Shown: piece after piece, positions 7,662 through 16,547 of the stretch
Layout: every line of letters begins with the position of its first letter
Numbering within the stretch: position 1 is the stretch's first letter
Assembly (NCBI GenBank): GCA_963422565.1
Contig: OY730228.1
Location: forward strand, 992,001-1,056,000
Source of the DNA: G963422565 sp963422565
Lineage (GTDB): Bacteria; Pseudomonadota; Alphaproteobacteria; MPNO01
Direction: 5' to 3'
Length of the DNA stretch: 64,000 nucleotides
Position numbers and translations under genes: made by a program
Notes under the pieces: model-generated
Told to the model about the DNA's origin: nothing
Database searches by the model: none
The model's input: only the letters and a program-made list of their open reading frames with translations

Positions 7662-8347
7662 GGCCTGAGCCGCCCTGCGCCCGGGTTCTTCACCGCGTCC
7701 GGCGGGCGGAGATAGAGCGGCGCCGGTGGCGGCGGCGCGCCCCGTGCGAGCCGGCCTTCGGCGATGACGGCGACGAAGCGCGCATCGGGGTTGCCGTCGC
7801 CCGGTACCCGGACGACGCGGATGCCGCGCGCCTCCAGCAACGGCGCGAGCCGAGCGCCGCCCGTACCGGCGAGACGTAGCGCGGGATCGTCGAGTGCGGC
7901 CGCGCAGTCCTCCGCCATCGCCGCCGCCGGCGCGGCGCGCGGCACACCGTCGGCGGCAAAGGTCTGAAGGTACAGATCGGCGCGGCGGGTCTCGATCGCC
8001 GCGAGGCAGGGCAAAGCGGGGCCGACCGCCGCCCGGCGGGCGGCGAGGGCCACCGCCTCGAGCGTCGTCACGCCGACCGCCGGCAGGTCGAGCGCCACCG
8101 CCAGACCGCGCACCGCGGCGAGGGCGATGCGAATGCCGGTGAACGACCCCGGCCCGACGGTGACCGCGAGACCGGTCAGATCCACGAACCCGAGCGCAGC
8201 CTTCGCGAGGGTGCGGACGATCATCGGCATCAGGATCTCCGCGTGGCCGCGCGGCGCTGCGATCCGCTCGGCCGCGCGGAGCCGGCCGTTTTCGAGGATC
8301 GCCACAGAGCAGGCGGCGCAGGCCGCATCGACCGCCAGCAGCGTCAT
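7658..8347 (-). CDS. tsaB: tRNA threonylcarbamoyladenosine biosynthesis protein TsaB
   Basis: 229 aa from the ATG at 8347 (a longer frame to 8428 has no support). TsaB is the ASKHA-fold partner of TsaD in making t6A37 of ANN-decoding tRNAs. Seen here are the N-terminal phosphate loop LLAVDAACAACSVAI, the PRGHAEILMPMI segment, and the signature VGPGSFTGIRIALAAVRGLA near residues 68-87. It is followed with a 4-bp overlap by rimI, a conserved arrangement. Nothing abnormal was seen. Confidence 0.9.
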   Translation of the reverse strand: MTLLAVDAACAACSVAILENGRLRAAERIAAPRGHAEILMPMIVRTLAKAALGFVDLTGLAVTVGPGSFTGIRIALAAVRGLAVALDLPAVGVTTLEAVALAARRAAVGPALPCLAAIETRRADLYLQTFAADGVPRAAPAAAMAEDCAAALDDPALRLAGTGGARLAPLLEARGIRVVRVPGDGNPDARFVAVIAEGRLARGAPPPPAPLYLRPPDAVKNPGAGRLRP

Positions 8348-8421
8348 GCGCCGCCCTCGCCTACCGAGAGGGATACGGAACGTGTATAGTCGAGCCGTCG
8401 CCGCGCACCTCCGGGTCCAGC

Positions 8422-8733
8422 ATGACATCGACCGAGACCACGCCGCAGGGCCCCGATCCGGAATTCCTCGCCACGCCGGCGCGCGGCGGCGCGGTCGACC
8501 GGACCGGCCGGGCGCTCGACACGGCCGGTCCGTCGGACGCCCTTACGCCGCTGCCCCATCACGCCCGTATCGATGTCTTCGCGACCGTCCTGCGCAACCG
8601 CTTGCCTCCCCTCGGGCCGATGACCGCGGCCGGCCGGGACTTCTACCGCAACGCGTGGCGGCATTATCGGCTCTTCGACGCCTCTTACTACCCGCTCCCG
8701 GCGGATGCCGATCTCGACACGCCTATGCTTTAG
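8422..8733 (+). CDS. Small hypothetical protein
   Basis: 103 aa starting MTSTETTPQGPDPEFL, divergent from tsaB with 74 bp between the starts. The first half is disordered-looking (proline, glycine, alanine). The second half (VLRNRLPPLGPMTAAGRDFYRNAWRHYRLFDASYY, about residues 55-90) looks folded and aromatic-rich. It overlaps the start of the next gene by 29 bp in a different frame. No family was recognised, and co-transcription with the NodB-fold gene is likely. Confidence 0.45.
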   Translation: MTSTETTPQGPDPEFLATPARGGAVDRTGRALDTAGPSDALTPLPHHARIDVFATVLRNRLPPLGPMTAAGRDFYRNAWRHYRLFDASYYPLPADADLDTPML

Positions 8734-9760
8734 GCGGCCGCCAGTCGGTCCGGCGTTCGCGGCGCTCGCCCTGCTTCTGGCCTTGGCGGCGCCGGCCTTG
8801 GCGGCGCGGTCCGCGGTGGTTCTCGCCTATCAGGGCTTCGGCGGGTCGGCTTCGGCGGCGACGCGCGTTTCGATCGAACAGTTCGATGCCCACATCGCGG
8901 AGATCGCCGGCGGCGGTGCCAATGTGCTGCCCGTCGCCGACATTCTCGACGCCTTGCGCAACGACCGGGAGCTGCCCGACCGGACGATCGGCATCAGCAT
9001 CGACGGCGCCCATGTGTCGGTCTACCGCGAGGCTTGGCCTCGGCTCCGCGCCGCCGGCCTCCCCGTCACCCTGTTCTTCGCCACCGACCGGCTGGACGAA
9101 AAGGGCGGCGGGCGGATGAGTTGGGAGCAGGTCCGCGAACTGGTTGAGGGCGGCGCGACGATCGGCGGGCGGGGGGCCGGCTACTTGAACATGCCGCTCG
9201 CGAGCCGGACCAGCATCGAGCAGGATATCGTGCGGGCGCAGGAGCGTTTCCGGAAGGAGATCGGCCGCACGCCGACCCTGTTCGCCTATCCGCGCGGCGA
9301 GATGTCCCGGGCCGCGCGGGACGCGACGACCGCGCACGGCTTCTCCGCCGCGTTCGGCCAGCAATCCGGCGTGCTGCACTCGGAGGAGGACTTTCATTTC
9401 CTGCCGCGTTTCACGATCGCGGGGCGGTATGCGACGCTCGACCGGTTCAGGCTCGCTGTCTCGGCGCTGCCGCTCAGGGTCCGCAACGTGCTGCCGACCG
9501 ACCGGCTGCTTCGCCCTCGTGACAACCCGCCGCTCTACGGGTTCACGGTCTACGGCGACGCCCTCGCCCGTATTCACGCGCTCTCCTGCTATGCCTCGGG
9601 CCAGGGGCGGGCGCGGATCGAGCGGCTCGGCGAGGCCAGGATCGAGGTCCGCCTCCCCGGTCCGCTTCCGCCCGGTGCGGTGCGGGTTAACTGCACGATC
9701 CCGGGCAAAGGCGGACGCTGGCGGTGGTATGGGAACCTGTTCTACGTCTTCGGCGGGTGA
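8705..9760 (+). CDS. Exported NodB-fold (polysaccharide deacetylase-like) protein lacking catalytic metal ligands
   Basis: 351 aa with a signal peptide (hydrophobic 16-31, cleavage after ALA near 33). Residues about 35-230 match the polysaccharide deacetylase fold: SAVVLAYQGFGGS, GISIDGAHVSVYREAWPRLR and LFAYPRGEMS. In active enzymes the first motif is usually DD and the second HxxxH; here they read D100-G101 and GGRGAGYL (154-161), so the second aspartate and both histidines are gone. A C-terminal beta-rich part (about 270-351) follows. The protein is probably a non-catalytic carbohydrate-binding or scaffold member, acting in the periplasm. It overlaps the preceding small gene, and the minus-strand Bax-like gene converges on it. 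Confidence 0.75.
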   Translation: MPISTRLCFRRPPVGPAFAALALLLALAAPALAARSAVVLAYQGFGGSASAATRVSIEQFDAHIAEIAGGGANVLPVADILDALRNDRELPDRTIGISIDGAHVSVYREAWPRLRAAGLPVTLFFATDRLDEKGGGRMSWEQVRELVEGGATIGGRGAGYLNMPLASRTSIEQDIVRAQERFRKEIGRTPTLFAYPRGEMSRAARDATTAHGFSAAFGQQSGVLHSEEDFHFLPRFTIAGRYATLDRFRLAVSALPLRVRNVLPTDRLLRPRDNPPLYGFTVYGDALARIHALSCYASGQGRARIERLGEARIEVRLPGPLPPGAVRVNCTIPGKGGRWRWYGNLFYVFGG

Positions 9761-9769
9761 CGGAACGGG

Positions 9770-10834
9770 TCAACGCTGGGGCAGCGAGGCCGGCCGCGCC
9801 GGCGCATCCTCGAACCGCACATTGTCCAGGGCCACCAAACGGTTATGCGTCATCAGCCCGCGCAGGGTCTTCACATAGGCGCGGCGGCGCTCGGAATAGA
9901 GCGTGAGCGTATCGACCAGGGCGAGCCCGGTGAGGGGCCGCCCGGCGCGGCGCAGCGCGGCCCGCCGTTCGCGGAAGGCCGTATAGGCCGCGTGGGTGTT
10001 GAGATTTGCAACATAGTGGTGCACCGCCTCAATCAACCCCTCGAAGCAGCGGATCCGGAAATTCTCACCGGGCCGGCGGCGGAGCGGGACCATCCCGTTG
10101 CGGCTCTTGTAGACCCGCTGTCCGAACAGCGCCCCGCATCCATGCGCGAAACGCGACGTGCCCCAGCCGCTTTCCTCGGCGCCCTGCGCGACGGCCAGGG
10201 ACGGCGGCACGATGTCAGCGCGCAGCAGCAGCGCGTCGAAATCTCCTTCCGCCGCCCGGTAGCGCTCGAATGCGCCGGCGAGCCAGAGAGCGTCTGCGGC
10301 ATCGAGGGTCTCGCCGCGCGCCCGCCACGCGCGGAGCGCCTGGATCCGCCGCCGGTCGGCGAGGACACGCTCGTTGACCACGAGGACCAACGGCAGGGCG
10401 ACGCCGATGAACAGCGGCTTTCGCTCCCGCGTCGAGACCGCCGTGGACATGTCGCGGGGCAGCGTCGTGACGAAGAGGGGCGGCATCCGACCGCTGCGCG
10501 TGACCTCGCCGAGATCGTAGCCGTTCCGGCCGAGCTGGCGCGCCAGCTCGGCGGTCGTCGGCGCGTTGATCACGACCCCCAGCCGCTCGCCGTAGACCTG
10601 GACGTTGCGGACGACGGGCGCTGCCGCCGCCTGGGGCGCCGCCAGAGCGAGCACGGCCGTTCCAAGAACGCAGGCGACGAAACGACGCTGCGGGCCGGAC
10701 GCCCCGCAGCTCAGCGATCGGGTCTGTAACGAGGACCGCAGGCTGTTCTCTCCATCGAGGCCGTGACAAGGCCGCGCGCCGCCCCGGCGGGACCGTCGAG
10801 AACCGATTCTGTCGGGGGCGCGGCGGTCCGTCAA
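9770..10834 (-). CDS. Bax-like periplasmic glucosaminidase-domain protein
   Basis: Up to 354 aa. The export signal FVACVLGTAVLALAAPQAAA lies at residues 52-71, so the true start is probably near residue 45, but no convincing start codon with a ribosome site is visible there. After the signal comes a domain like E. coli Bax, of the glucosaminidase (GH73-like) superfamily: LLLRADIVPPSLAVAQGAEE and ESGWGTSRFAHGCGALFGQ, with the catalytic glutamate in the AEESGWG motif (E220/E221). The predicted role is hydrolysis of N-acetylglucosaminyl bonds in peptidoglycan. It converges with the NodB-fold gene, another envelope protein. Confidence 0.75.
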   Translation of the reverse strand: MTDRRAPDRIGSRRSRRGGARPCHGLDGENSLRSSLQTRSLSCGASGPQRRFVACVLGTAVLALAAPQAAAAPVVRNVQVYGERLGVVINAPTTAELARQLGRNGYDLGEVTRSGRMPPLFVTTLPRDMSTAVSTRERKPLFIGVALPLVLVVNERVLADRRRIQALRAWRARGETLDAADALWLAGAFERYRAAEGDFDALLLRADIVPPSLAVAQGAEESGWGTSRFAHGCGALFGQRVYKSRNGMVPLRRRPGENFRIRCFEGLIEAVHHYVANLNTHAAYTAFRERRAALRRAGRPLTGLALVDTLTLYSERRRAYVKTLRGLMTHNRLVALDNVRFEDAPARPASLPQR

Positions 10835-11027
10835 CGGCGCGTCAGCGGTCCCAGCAGTTCCGATTTTGGGGACCGCGACCGGCGCGGTTAGCCCGGCCCG
10901 CGGTTGCGGGAAACCCCGGCGCGCCTGACCGGCCGTCTCTCCGACCGCATCATGCGGCGGCGTCCGACCTGACCGGCCCGCAGGCCGCGGAGAGGTCCGC
11001 CGCCTCGGCCGGCGGGCGGCACCCCGC

Positions 11028-11564
11028 CTATCTCGGGGCGACCACCATGACCATCTGCCGGCCCTCCATCTTGGGGAGCTGCTCGACCTTGGCCAGCTCG
11101 TCCAGCTCGTCGCGCACCTTGAACAGCACCTTCAGCCCGAGATCCTGATGCGCCATCTCGCGGCCACGGAACCGCATGGTCACCTTGACCTTGTCGCCCT
11201 CGGTCAGGAAACGACGCATCGCGCGCATCTTCACGTCATAATCGTGGCGGTCGATGCTCGGTCGGAGCTTGACCTCCTTGACGTCGGTGATGCGCTGCTT
11301 CTTGCGCGCCTCGGACTTCTTCTTCTGGGTCTCGTATTTGAGCTTGCCGTAGTCGAGGAACTTGCAAACCGGCGGATCGCTGTTCGGCGATACCTCGACA
11401 AGGTCGAAGCCGCGGTCGGCGGCCAGCTCGACGGCGTCGGCGGTGGAAAAGATGCCGAGGACCTTGCCGCCGTTATCGACGACTCTGACGACCTCGGCGC
11501 GTATGGCTTCGTTGACGCCGCGCTCGTCGCGCGTCGGCGGCTCGAAAATCGGGGGTCTCGCTAT
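11028..11564 (-). CDS. infC: Translation initiation factor IF-3 with ATA start codon
   Basis: 178 aa read from an ATA codon at 11564. The N-domain shows RGVNEAIRAEVVRVVDNGGK and FDLVEVSPNSDPPVCKFLDY; the linker KYETQKKKSEARKKQRI and the C-domain VKEVKLRPSIDRHDYDVKM follow, ending VMVVAPR. Length and motifs are those of full IF-3. No ATG, GTG or TTG precedes the conserved N-domain. GGGAG lies 8 nt before the ATA, and an ATT five codons downstream is the only other known infC-type start. Rare start codons in infC allow IF-3 to repress its own translation. It follows thrS by 85 bp, the classical thrS-infC order. Confidence 0.92.
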   Translation of the reverse strand: MARPPIFEPPTRDERGVNEAIRAEVVRVVDNGGKVLGIFSTADAVELAADRGFDLVEVSPNSDPPVCKFLDYGKLKYETQKKKSEARKKQRITDVKEVKLRPSIDRHDYDVKMRAMRRFLTEGDKVKVTMRFRGREMAHQDLGLKVLFKVRDELDELAKVEQLPKMEGRQMVMVVAPR

Positions 11565-11649
11565 GGATCGGTCTCCCTTTCAGGCCCCAGCCCGCTTCCG
11601 CACGGACCGCGCCTCGCCATGTGGCCGCTGGAGGCTTCCTGAAAGGCGG

Positions 11650-13620
11650 TCATCGACGGATGTCACGTGCCCCGTGTTCGAGTGGACTGGCAGCTTCTCG
11701 TCTCAGTGTATCGATCGCGGTATCGAGCGCAAGCGCTTCTTGGCCGCCGCCGGCGAGCCGGCGCAGCGCGACGCCGCGCGACGCCATTTCGCGGCGGCCG
11801 ACCGCGGCCAGCAGCGGGACCTTGGCGATACTGTGCTCGCGCACCTTGTAGCCGATCTTCGCGTTGCGCAGGTCGGCGACGGCGCGCAGCCCCGCCGCCC
11901 GCGCCGCCTCCGCCACCTCCCCGGCATAGGAGTCGACGTCCGAGGTGATCGCCGCCACCACGAGCTGGACCGGCGCGAGCCAGAGCGGCAGCCGGCCGGC
12001 GTAATGTTCGAGCAGGATGCCGATGAAGCGCTCGAAGGAGCCGAACAGCGCCCGGTGCAGCATGACCGGGCGATGCCGGGCGCCATCCTCGCCGACATAG
12101 GCGGCGTCGAGCCGCTCGGGAAGGTTGAGGTCGACCTGCAGCGTGCCGCACTGCCAGTCCCGGCCGATCGCGTCGCGCAGCACGAATTCGAGCTTGGGGC
12201 CGTAGAACGCGCCCTCGCTCGGGTTGACCTCGTACGGGATGCCGCCGCGGTCCAGCGCGCCGCGCAGTGCGCCTTCCAGACGGTCCCACACCGCGTCCGC
12301 GCCGATCCGGCGCGGCGGCCGGTCGGCGAACTTGATGCGCACGTCCTCGAAGCCGAAATCGCGGTAGATGTCGAGGATCAGCGCGATGACGATCCGGCAT
12401 TCGGAATCCATCTGCTCGGGCGTGCAGAAAATGTGCGCGTCGTCCTGGGCGAAGGCGCGCACCCGCATCAGCCCGTGCAGCGCGCCCGACGGTTCGTAGC
12501 GGTGGACCTTGCCGAACTCGGCGATCCGCATCGGCAGGTCGCGGTAGCTGCGGTTACCCTGCTTGAAGATCTGGACGCAGCCCGGACAGTTCATCGGCTT
12601 GACCGCGAAGACCCTCCCGTCCTCGGTCTCCGAGGTGAACATGTTCTCGCGGAAGGTCTCCCAATGCCCCGACCTCTCCCAGAGGGCGCGGTCCATCAAC
12701 TCGGGCGTGGCGATCTCCACATAGCCGCCGCGCTCCTGGCGGCTGCGCATATAGTCGACCAGCAGCCGGTAGAGGGTCCAGCCCTTGGGGTGCCAGAACG
12801 CGGCCCCGGGCGCTTCTTCCTGGAAATGGAACAGACCCATCTCGCGGCCGAGGCGCCGATGGTCGCGCTTCTCCGCCTCCTCCAGCCGGTTCAGATAGGC
12901 GTCGAGCTCGGCCTCGTCGCGCCATGCGGTGCCATAGATGCGCTGGAGCATCTCGTTGGCGGAGTCGCCCCGCCAGTAGGCGCCGGCGACCTTGAGCAGC
13001 TTGAACCCGGCGCCGATCTTCCCGGTCGACGGCAGATGCGGCCCACGACACAGGTCCAGCCAGTCTCCCTGGCGGTAGATCGTCACCTCCTCGTCCTCGG
13101 GCAAGCCCGCGACGATCTCGGCCTTGTAGACCTCCCCGATCGACCGGAAATGGTCGGCCGCGGCGTCGCGGTCCCAGACCTCGCGCGCGAAACCGCGGTC
13201 GGCGGCGACGATCTCGCGCATCCTGGCCTCGATGGCGGCGAGATCCTCGGTCGAGAACGGCGTCGGGCGGGCGAAGTCGTAGTAGAATCCGTCCTCGATC
13301 GCCGGGCCGATGGTGACCTGGGTGTCGGGATAGAGCGCCTGAACCGCCTCGGCCATCACATGGGCGGCGTCGTGGCGGATCAGCTCCAGCGCCTCGTCGG
13401 AGCGGCGGGTGACGATCTCGACCGATGCGGCCCCGGCGATCGGCCGGTCGAGATCGCGAAGCTCCCCGTCGACCTTGACGGCGAGCGCCGCCTTCACCAG
13501 GCCGGGGCCGATCGCGGCCGCGATATCGGCCCCGCTGACCGGACGTTCGAAGGCTTTGACGGACCCGTCGGGAAGCGTGATCTCCGCCCCGGCGTACGGC
13601 CCGGAAGCTGAGGCTGCCAT
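11650..13620 (-). CDS. thrS: Threonyl-tRNA synthetase
   Basis: 656 aa from the ATG at 13620. Domains in order: TGS (about 10-70), the editing domain with RHDAAHVMAEAVQALYPD (HxxxH about 82-92) and CRGPHLPSTGKIGAGF, the class II catalytic core with MNCPGCVQIFK and the zinc-binding cysteine and histidines, motif 2 GKVHRYEPSGALHGLMRVR, motif 3 HRALFGSFERFIGILLEHY, and a C-terminal anticodon domain. It charges tRNA-Thr in the cytosol. All key motifs are intact. infC follows directly. The upstream 294 bp contain a heptamer repeat. Confidence 0.97.
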   Translation of the reverse strand: MAASASGPYAGAEITLPDGSVKAFERPVSGADIAAAIGPGLVKAALAVKVDGELRDLDRPIAGAASVEIVTRRSDEALELIRHDAAHVMAEAVQALYPDTQVTIGPAIEDGFYYDFARPTPFSTEDLAAIEARMREIVAADRGFAREVWDRDAAADHFRSIGEVYKAEIVAGLPEDEEVTIYRQGDWLDLCRGPHLPSTGKIGAGFKLLKVAGAYWRGDSANEMLQRIYGTAWRDEAELDAYLNRLEEAEKRDHRRLGREMGLFHFQEEAPGAAFWHPKGWTLYRLLVDYMRSRQERGGYVEIATPELMDRALWERSGHWETFRENMFTSETEDGRVFAVKPMNCPGCVQIFKQGNRSYRDLPMRIAEFGKVHRYEPSGALHGLMRVRAFAQDDAHIFCTPEQMDSECRIVIALILDIYRDFGFEDVRIKFADRPPRRIGADAVWDRLEGALRGALDRGGIPYEVNPSEGAFYGPKLEFVLRDAIGRDWQCGTLQVDLNLPERLDAAYVGEDGARHRPVMLHRALFGSFERFIGILLEHYAGRLPLWLAPVQLVVAAITSDVDSYAGEVAEAARAAGLRAVADLRNAKIGYKVREHSIAKVPLLAAVGRREMASRGVALRRLAGGGQEALALDTAIDTLRREAASPLEHGARDIRR

Positions 13621-13731
13621 GGCGCGACAAGAGGGTTGTGTCGAGAGCGGCCAGCATGTAGCCGATCCCCGATCGCCAGACAAGCAGTTTCGCCGCGGCG
13701 AGACTCCGGAAGCGAAACGACGCTTATGGAC

Positions 13732-13771
13732 CCCCTCACCCCTCACCCCTCACCCCTCACCCCTCACCCGG
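13732..13771. repeat. Tandem CCCCTCA heptamer repeat
   Basis: Five head-to-tail copies of the heptamer CCCCTCA lie between the divergent thrS and pmbA genes. Such short C-rich tandem repeats are common in GC-rich alphaproteobacterial intergenic DNA and can slip. The remainder of 13621-13914 shows no gene. Confidence 0.8.
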
Positions 13772-13914
13772 ATCCATCCTCTCGAGGGAGGGGCGGAGGC
13801 GGCCGTCCGGATTGTCGCATTCCCCCGATCGAGACCCGCCGGGGGCGGTGTCGATCTCGCCCGCGCGCGGACGATCGCCTATAAGATGCCGCGACTTTGG
13901 TCGGGGAGCCCGCT

Positions 13915-15255
13915 ATGACCGCCGCCGCCCCTCTCGATCTCCTAGCGGACCTGCTCGAGACCGCGCAGCGCGGCGGGGCGGAGACCGCCGATGCGGTGTT
14001 CGTGGAGTCCTCGGCGCTCGATGTTGCCCAGCGGCTCGGAATCTCCGAGAAGCTCGAACGCTCCGAGAGCCGCGACCTCGGTCTCCGCGTCCTGATCGGG
14101 CGTCGACAGGCCGTGGCCTCGACCACCGATTTCGGCAGCGAGTCCCTCCGTGCCCTGGTCGAGCGGACGGTGGCGATGGCGCGCGCAGCGCCCGAGGACC
14201 CCTATTGCGGCCTCGCCGATGCGGCCTCGCTCGCCGGCCCCGGCCCCGACCTCGACATCTGCGACGACGCCGAGCCCGACATCGGCGCGCTCGCGCGGCG
14301 CGCCGAGGAGGCCGAGGACGCGGCCCGGGCGGTCCCTGGCGTGACCAACTCCGAGGGTGCCGAGGCGGGTTGGAGCCGTTCCGTCGTCGCGCTCGCCGCC
14401 ACAAACGGTTTCGCCCGTTCCTACGCCGTCACCGCGCACGGCGTCTCCGCCTCTGTTCTCGCCGGGGAGGGCGTCGAGATGGAGCGGGACTACGACTATG
14501 ACAGCGCGGTGCACGCGCGGGACCTCAGACCCGCCGCCGAGATCGGACGGACCGCCGGTACCCGCGCGGTCAAGCGGCAGGGCGCGCGCAAGGTTGGCAC
14601 CGCGCAGGTGCCGGTGATCTACGACCGGCGGGTCTCGGGCGGGCTGCTGCGCGCCCTCGCCGGAGCGGTCAACGGGTCCGCGGTCGGGCGCGGCACCTCC
14701 TTCCTCAAGGACCGGATGGACACCCGCCTCTTCCCGGAAGGGGTCGACATCGTCGACGATCCCCACCGCCGCCGGGGTCTGCGCTCCAAGCCGTTCGACG
14801 GCGAGGGCGTTGCCAACGCCCGGCGCATGGTCGTCGAGGACGGGGTACTCACGTCCTGGATTCTCGATTTGTCGACCGCCCGCCAGCTCGGGCTCGGGAC
14901 GACCGGCCACGCCGCCCGCGGTACATCCGCCCCGCCGGCGCCGTCGGTGACCAACCTCCACATGGCGGCCGGCGCGATCTCCGTCGACGACATGATCGCG
15001 GCGGTCGACAGCGGGTTCTATGTCACCGAGCTGCTGGGGATGGGGGTCAACCAGGTGACCGGCGACTACAGCCGCGGGGCCGCCGGGTTCTGGATAGAGA
15101 GGGGCGAGATCGCCTACCCGGTGGGCGAGCTCACCGTCGCCGGCAACCTCAAGGACATGTACGCCCGTCTGACCCCTGCCGACGATCTCGAGCTTCGTTT
15201 CGGGATCGACGCGCCGACGCTCCGGGTGGACGGCATGACGGTCGCGGGGAGCTGA
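13915..15255 (+). CDS. pmbA: Metalloprotease-related protein PmbA (TldE)
   Basis: 446 aa from the ATG at 13915 (GGGGAG about 8 nt upstream). TldD/PmbA form a heterodimeric peptidase that trims peptides such as microcin precursors and helps remove antitoxin CcdA. PmbA is the subunit without the HExxxH zinc motif, as here. Family sequence is visible: NSEGAEAGWSRSVVALAATN, LLGMGVNQVTGDYSRGAAGF near residues 375-394, and ELTVAGNLKDMYARL near the C-terminus. It is followed by waaA after 11 bp, and co-transcription is likely. A tldD partner is not in the window. Confidence 0.92.
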   Translation: MTAAAPLDLLADLLETAQRGGAETADAVFVESSALDVAQRLGISEKLERSESRDLGLRVLIGRRQAVASTTDFGSESLRALVERTVAMARAAPEDPYCGLADAASLAGPGPDLDICDDAEPDIGALARRAEEAEDAARAVPGVTNSEGAEAGWSRSVVALAATNGFARSYAVTAHGVSASVLAGEGVEMERDYDYDSAVHARDLRPAAEIGRTAGTRAVKRQGARKVGTAQVPVIYDRRVSGGLLRALAGAVNGSAVGRGTSFLKDRMDTRLFPEGVDIVDDPHRRRGLRSKPFDGEGVANARRMVVEDGVLTSWILDLSTARQLGLGTTGHAARGTSAPPAPSVTNLHMAAGAISVDDMIAAVDSGFYVTELLGMGVNQVTGDYSRGAAGFWIERGEIAYPVGELTVAGNLKDMYARLTPADDLELRFGIDAPTLRVDGMTVAGS

Positions 15256-15266
15256 GGCGCGCCGCC

Positions 15267-16547
15267 ATGGACGGGCTCGTGGTCTACCGCGGCCTCGCGA
15301 CGGCCGCCGGGCCGCTGCTGCGGGTCTGGCTCGGGCGCCGCCGGCGCCGCGGCAAGGAAGACGCCGGGCGGCTCGGCGAGCGGTTCGGCCGCGCCTCCGC
15401 GCCGCGCCCCAACGGCGCCCTGGTCTGGATCCATGCCGCCAGCGTCGGCGAGGCACTCTCGATTCTGCCGCTGATCGACCGACTGCGGGAGCGCGCCGGC
15501 CTCCGGCTGTTGATGACCACCGGCACGGTCACCTCGGCCCGGCTGCTCGCCGAACGACTGCCGGCGGGGGTGATCCACCAGTTCGCGCCGCTCGACCGGC
15601 CGGGCTGGGTGCGCGCGTTCCTCGACCATTGGCGGCCGGGACTCGCGCTCCGGGTCGAGTCCGAGCTGTGGCCGGCGACGCTCGCCGCGCTCGCCGCGCG
15701 CCGCGTCCCGGCGGTTCTGATCAACGCCCGCATCTCTCCCGCCGCGTTCCGCCTGTGGCGTCGCTTTCCGAGCGCCGGGCGCCGGCTCCTGGCGGGTTTC
15801 GCGCTCTGCCTCGCGCAGAGCGCGGGCGACGCGACGCGGCTGCGGCGGCTGGGGGCGGGCGCGGTCGCCCGCCCCGGCAACATCAAGCACGCCGCTCCGC
15901 CGCTTCCCGCCGACCCGGCGAGGCTGGCGGGCCTCCGCGCCGCCGCCGCCGGGCGCCGGGTCTGGCTCGCCGCCAGCACCCATCCCGGCGAGGAGGAGAT
16001 CGCTGCCGGCGCCCATGACGCGCTCCGCCGCGGCCGACCCGATGCGCTGCTGGTGGTAGTCCCGCGCCACCCCGAGCGCGGGCCGGCGCTTGCCCGCGCG
16101 CTCGCCGCCCCGGGCCGGGAGATACGCCTCGCCTCGCGCGGCGACATGCTGGGCGGCGACATCACCGTCGCCGACGGTCTCGGCGAGCTTGGCCTCTATT
16201 ACCGCCTCGCCGAGGCCGCCTTCGTCGGCGGTTCGCTGGTGCCGCGCGGCGGGCAGAACCCGCTCGAGCCGGCGCGGCTCGGCTGCGCCGTCATCCACGG
16301 CCCGCATATGGAGAATTTCCGCGAGATCGCCGCCGAGCTCGGCGCCGCCGGCGCCGCTCGTGCCCTCGCCGCGCCCGAGGAGCTGGCCGCGGCGGCGGCG
16401 GCGCTGTTCGACGACGACGGCGCCCGCGCCGCGCAGACCGCGGCCGCGGCCGCGGTCTGCGCCGGGCGCGAAGCGGTCCTCGACCGGGTCGCCGACGCCC
16501 TCGCCCCGTTCCTCGACGCGCTCGCGCCCGCCGATGCGGCGGCCTGA
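15267..16547 (+). CDS. waaA: 3-deoxy-D-manno-octulosonic-acid (Kdo) transferase
   Basis: 426 aa, GT30 glycosyltransferase that adds Kdo to lipid IVA on the inner leaflet of the inner membrane. An N-terminal anchor-like segment is followed by WIHAASVGEALSILPLIDRL (about 51-70), which contains the catalytic-site glutamate, then ESELWPATLAAL (about 132-143) and the C-terminal donor domain with FVGGSLVPRGGQNPLEPARL. The protein is long in alanine-rich stretches, but all family motifs are present. It overlaps lpxK by 14 bp, a common lipid A arrangement. Confidence 0.92.
   Translation: MDGLVVYRGLATAAGPLLRVWLGRRRRRGKEDAGRLGERFGRASAPRPNGALVWIHAASVGEALSILPLIDRLRERAGLRLLMTTGTVTSARLLAERLPAGVIHQFAPLDRPGWVRAFLDHWRPGLALRVESELWPATLAALAARRVPAVLINARISPAAFRLWRRFPSAGRRLLAGFALCLAQSAGDATRLRRLGAGAVARPGNIKHAAPPLPADPARLAGLRAAAAGRRVWLAASTHPGEEEIAAGAHDALRRGRPDALLVVVPRHPERGPALARALAAPGREIRLASRGDMLGGDITVADGLGELGLYYRLAEAAFVGGSLVPRGGQNPLEPARLGCAVIHGPHMENFREIAAELGAAGAARALAAPEELAAAAAALFDDDGARAAQTAAAAAVCAGREAVLDRVADALAPFLDALAPADAAA

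Noticed and set aside
11362..13611. 749-codon open frame on the plus strand
   Set aside because: Lies fully antisense to infC and thrS, whose motifs are unmistakable.
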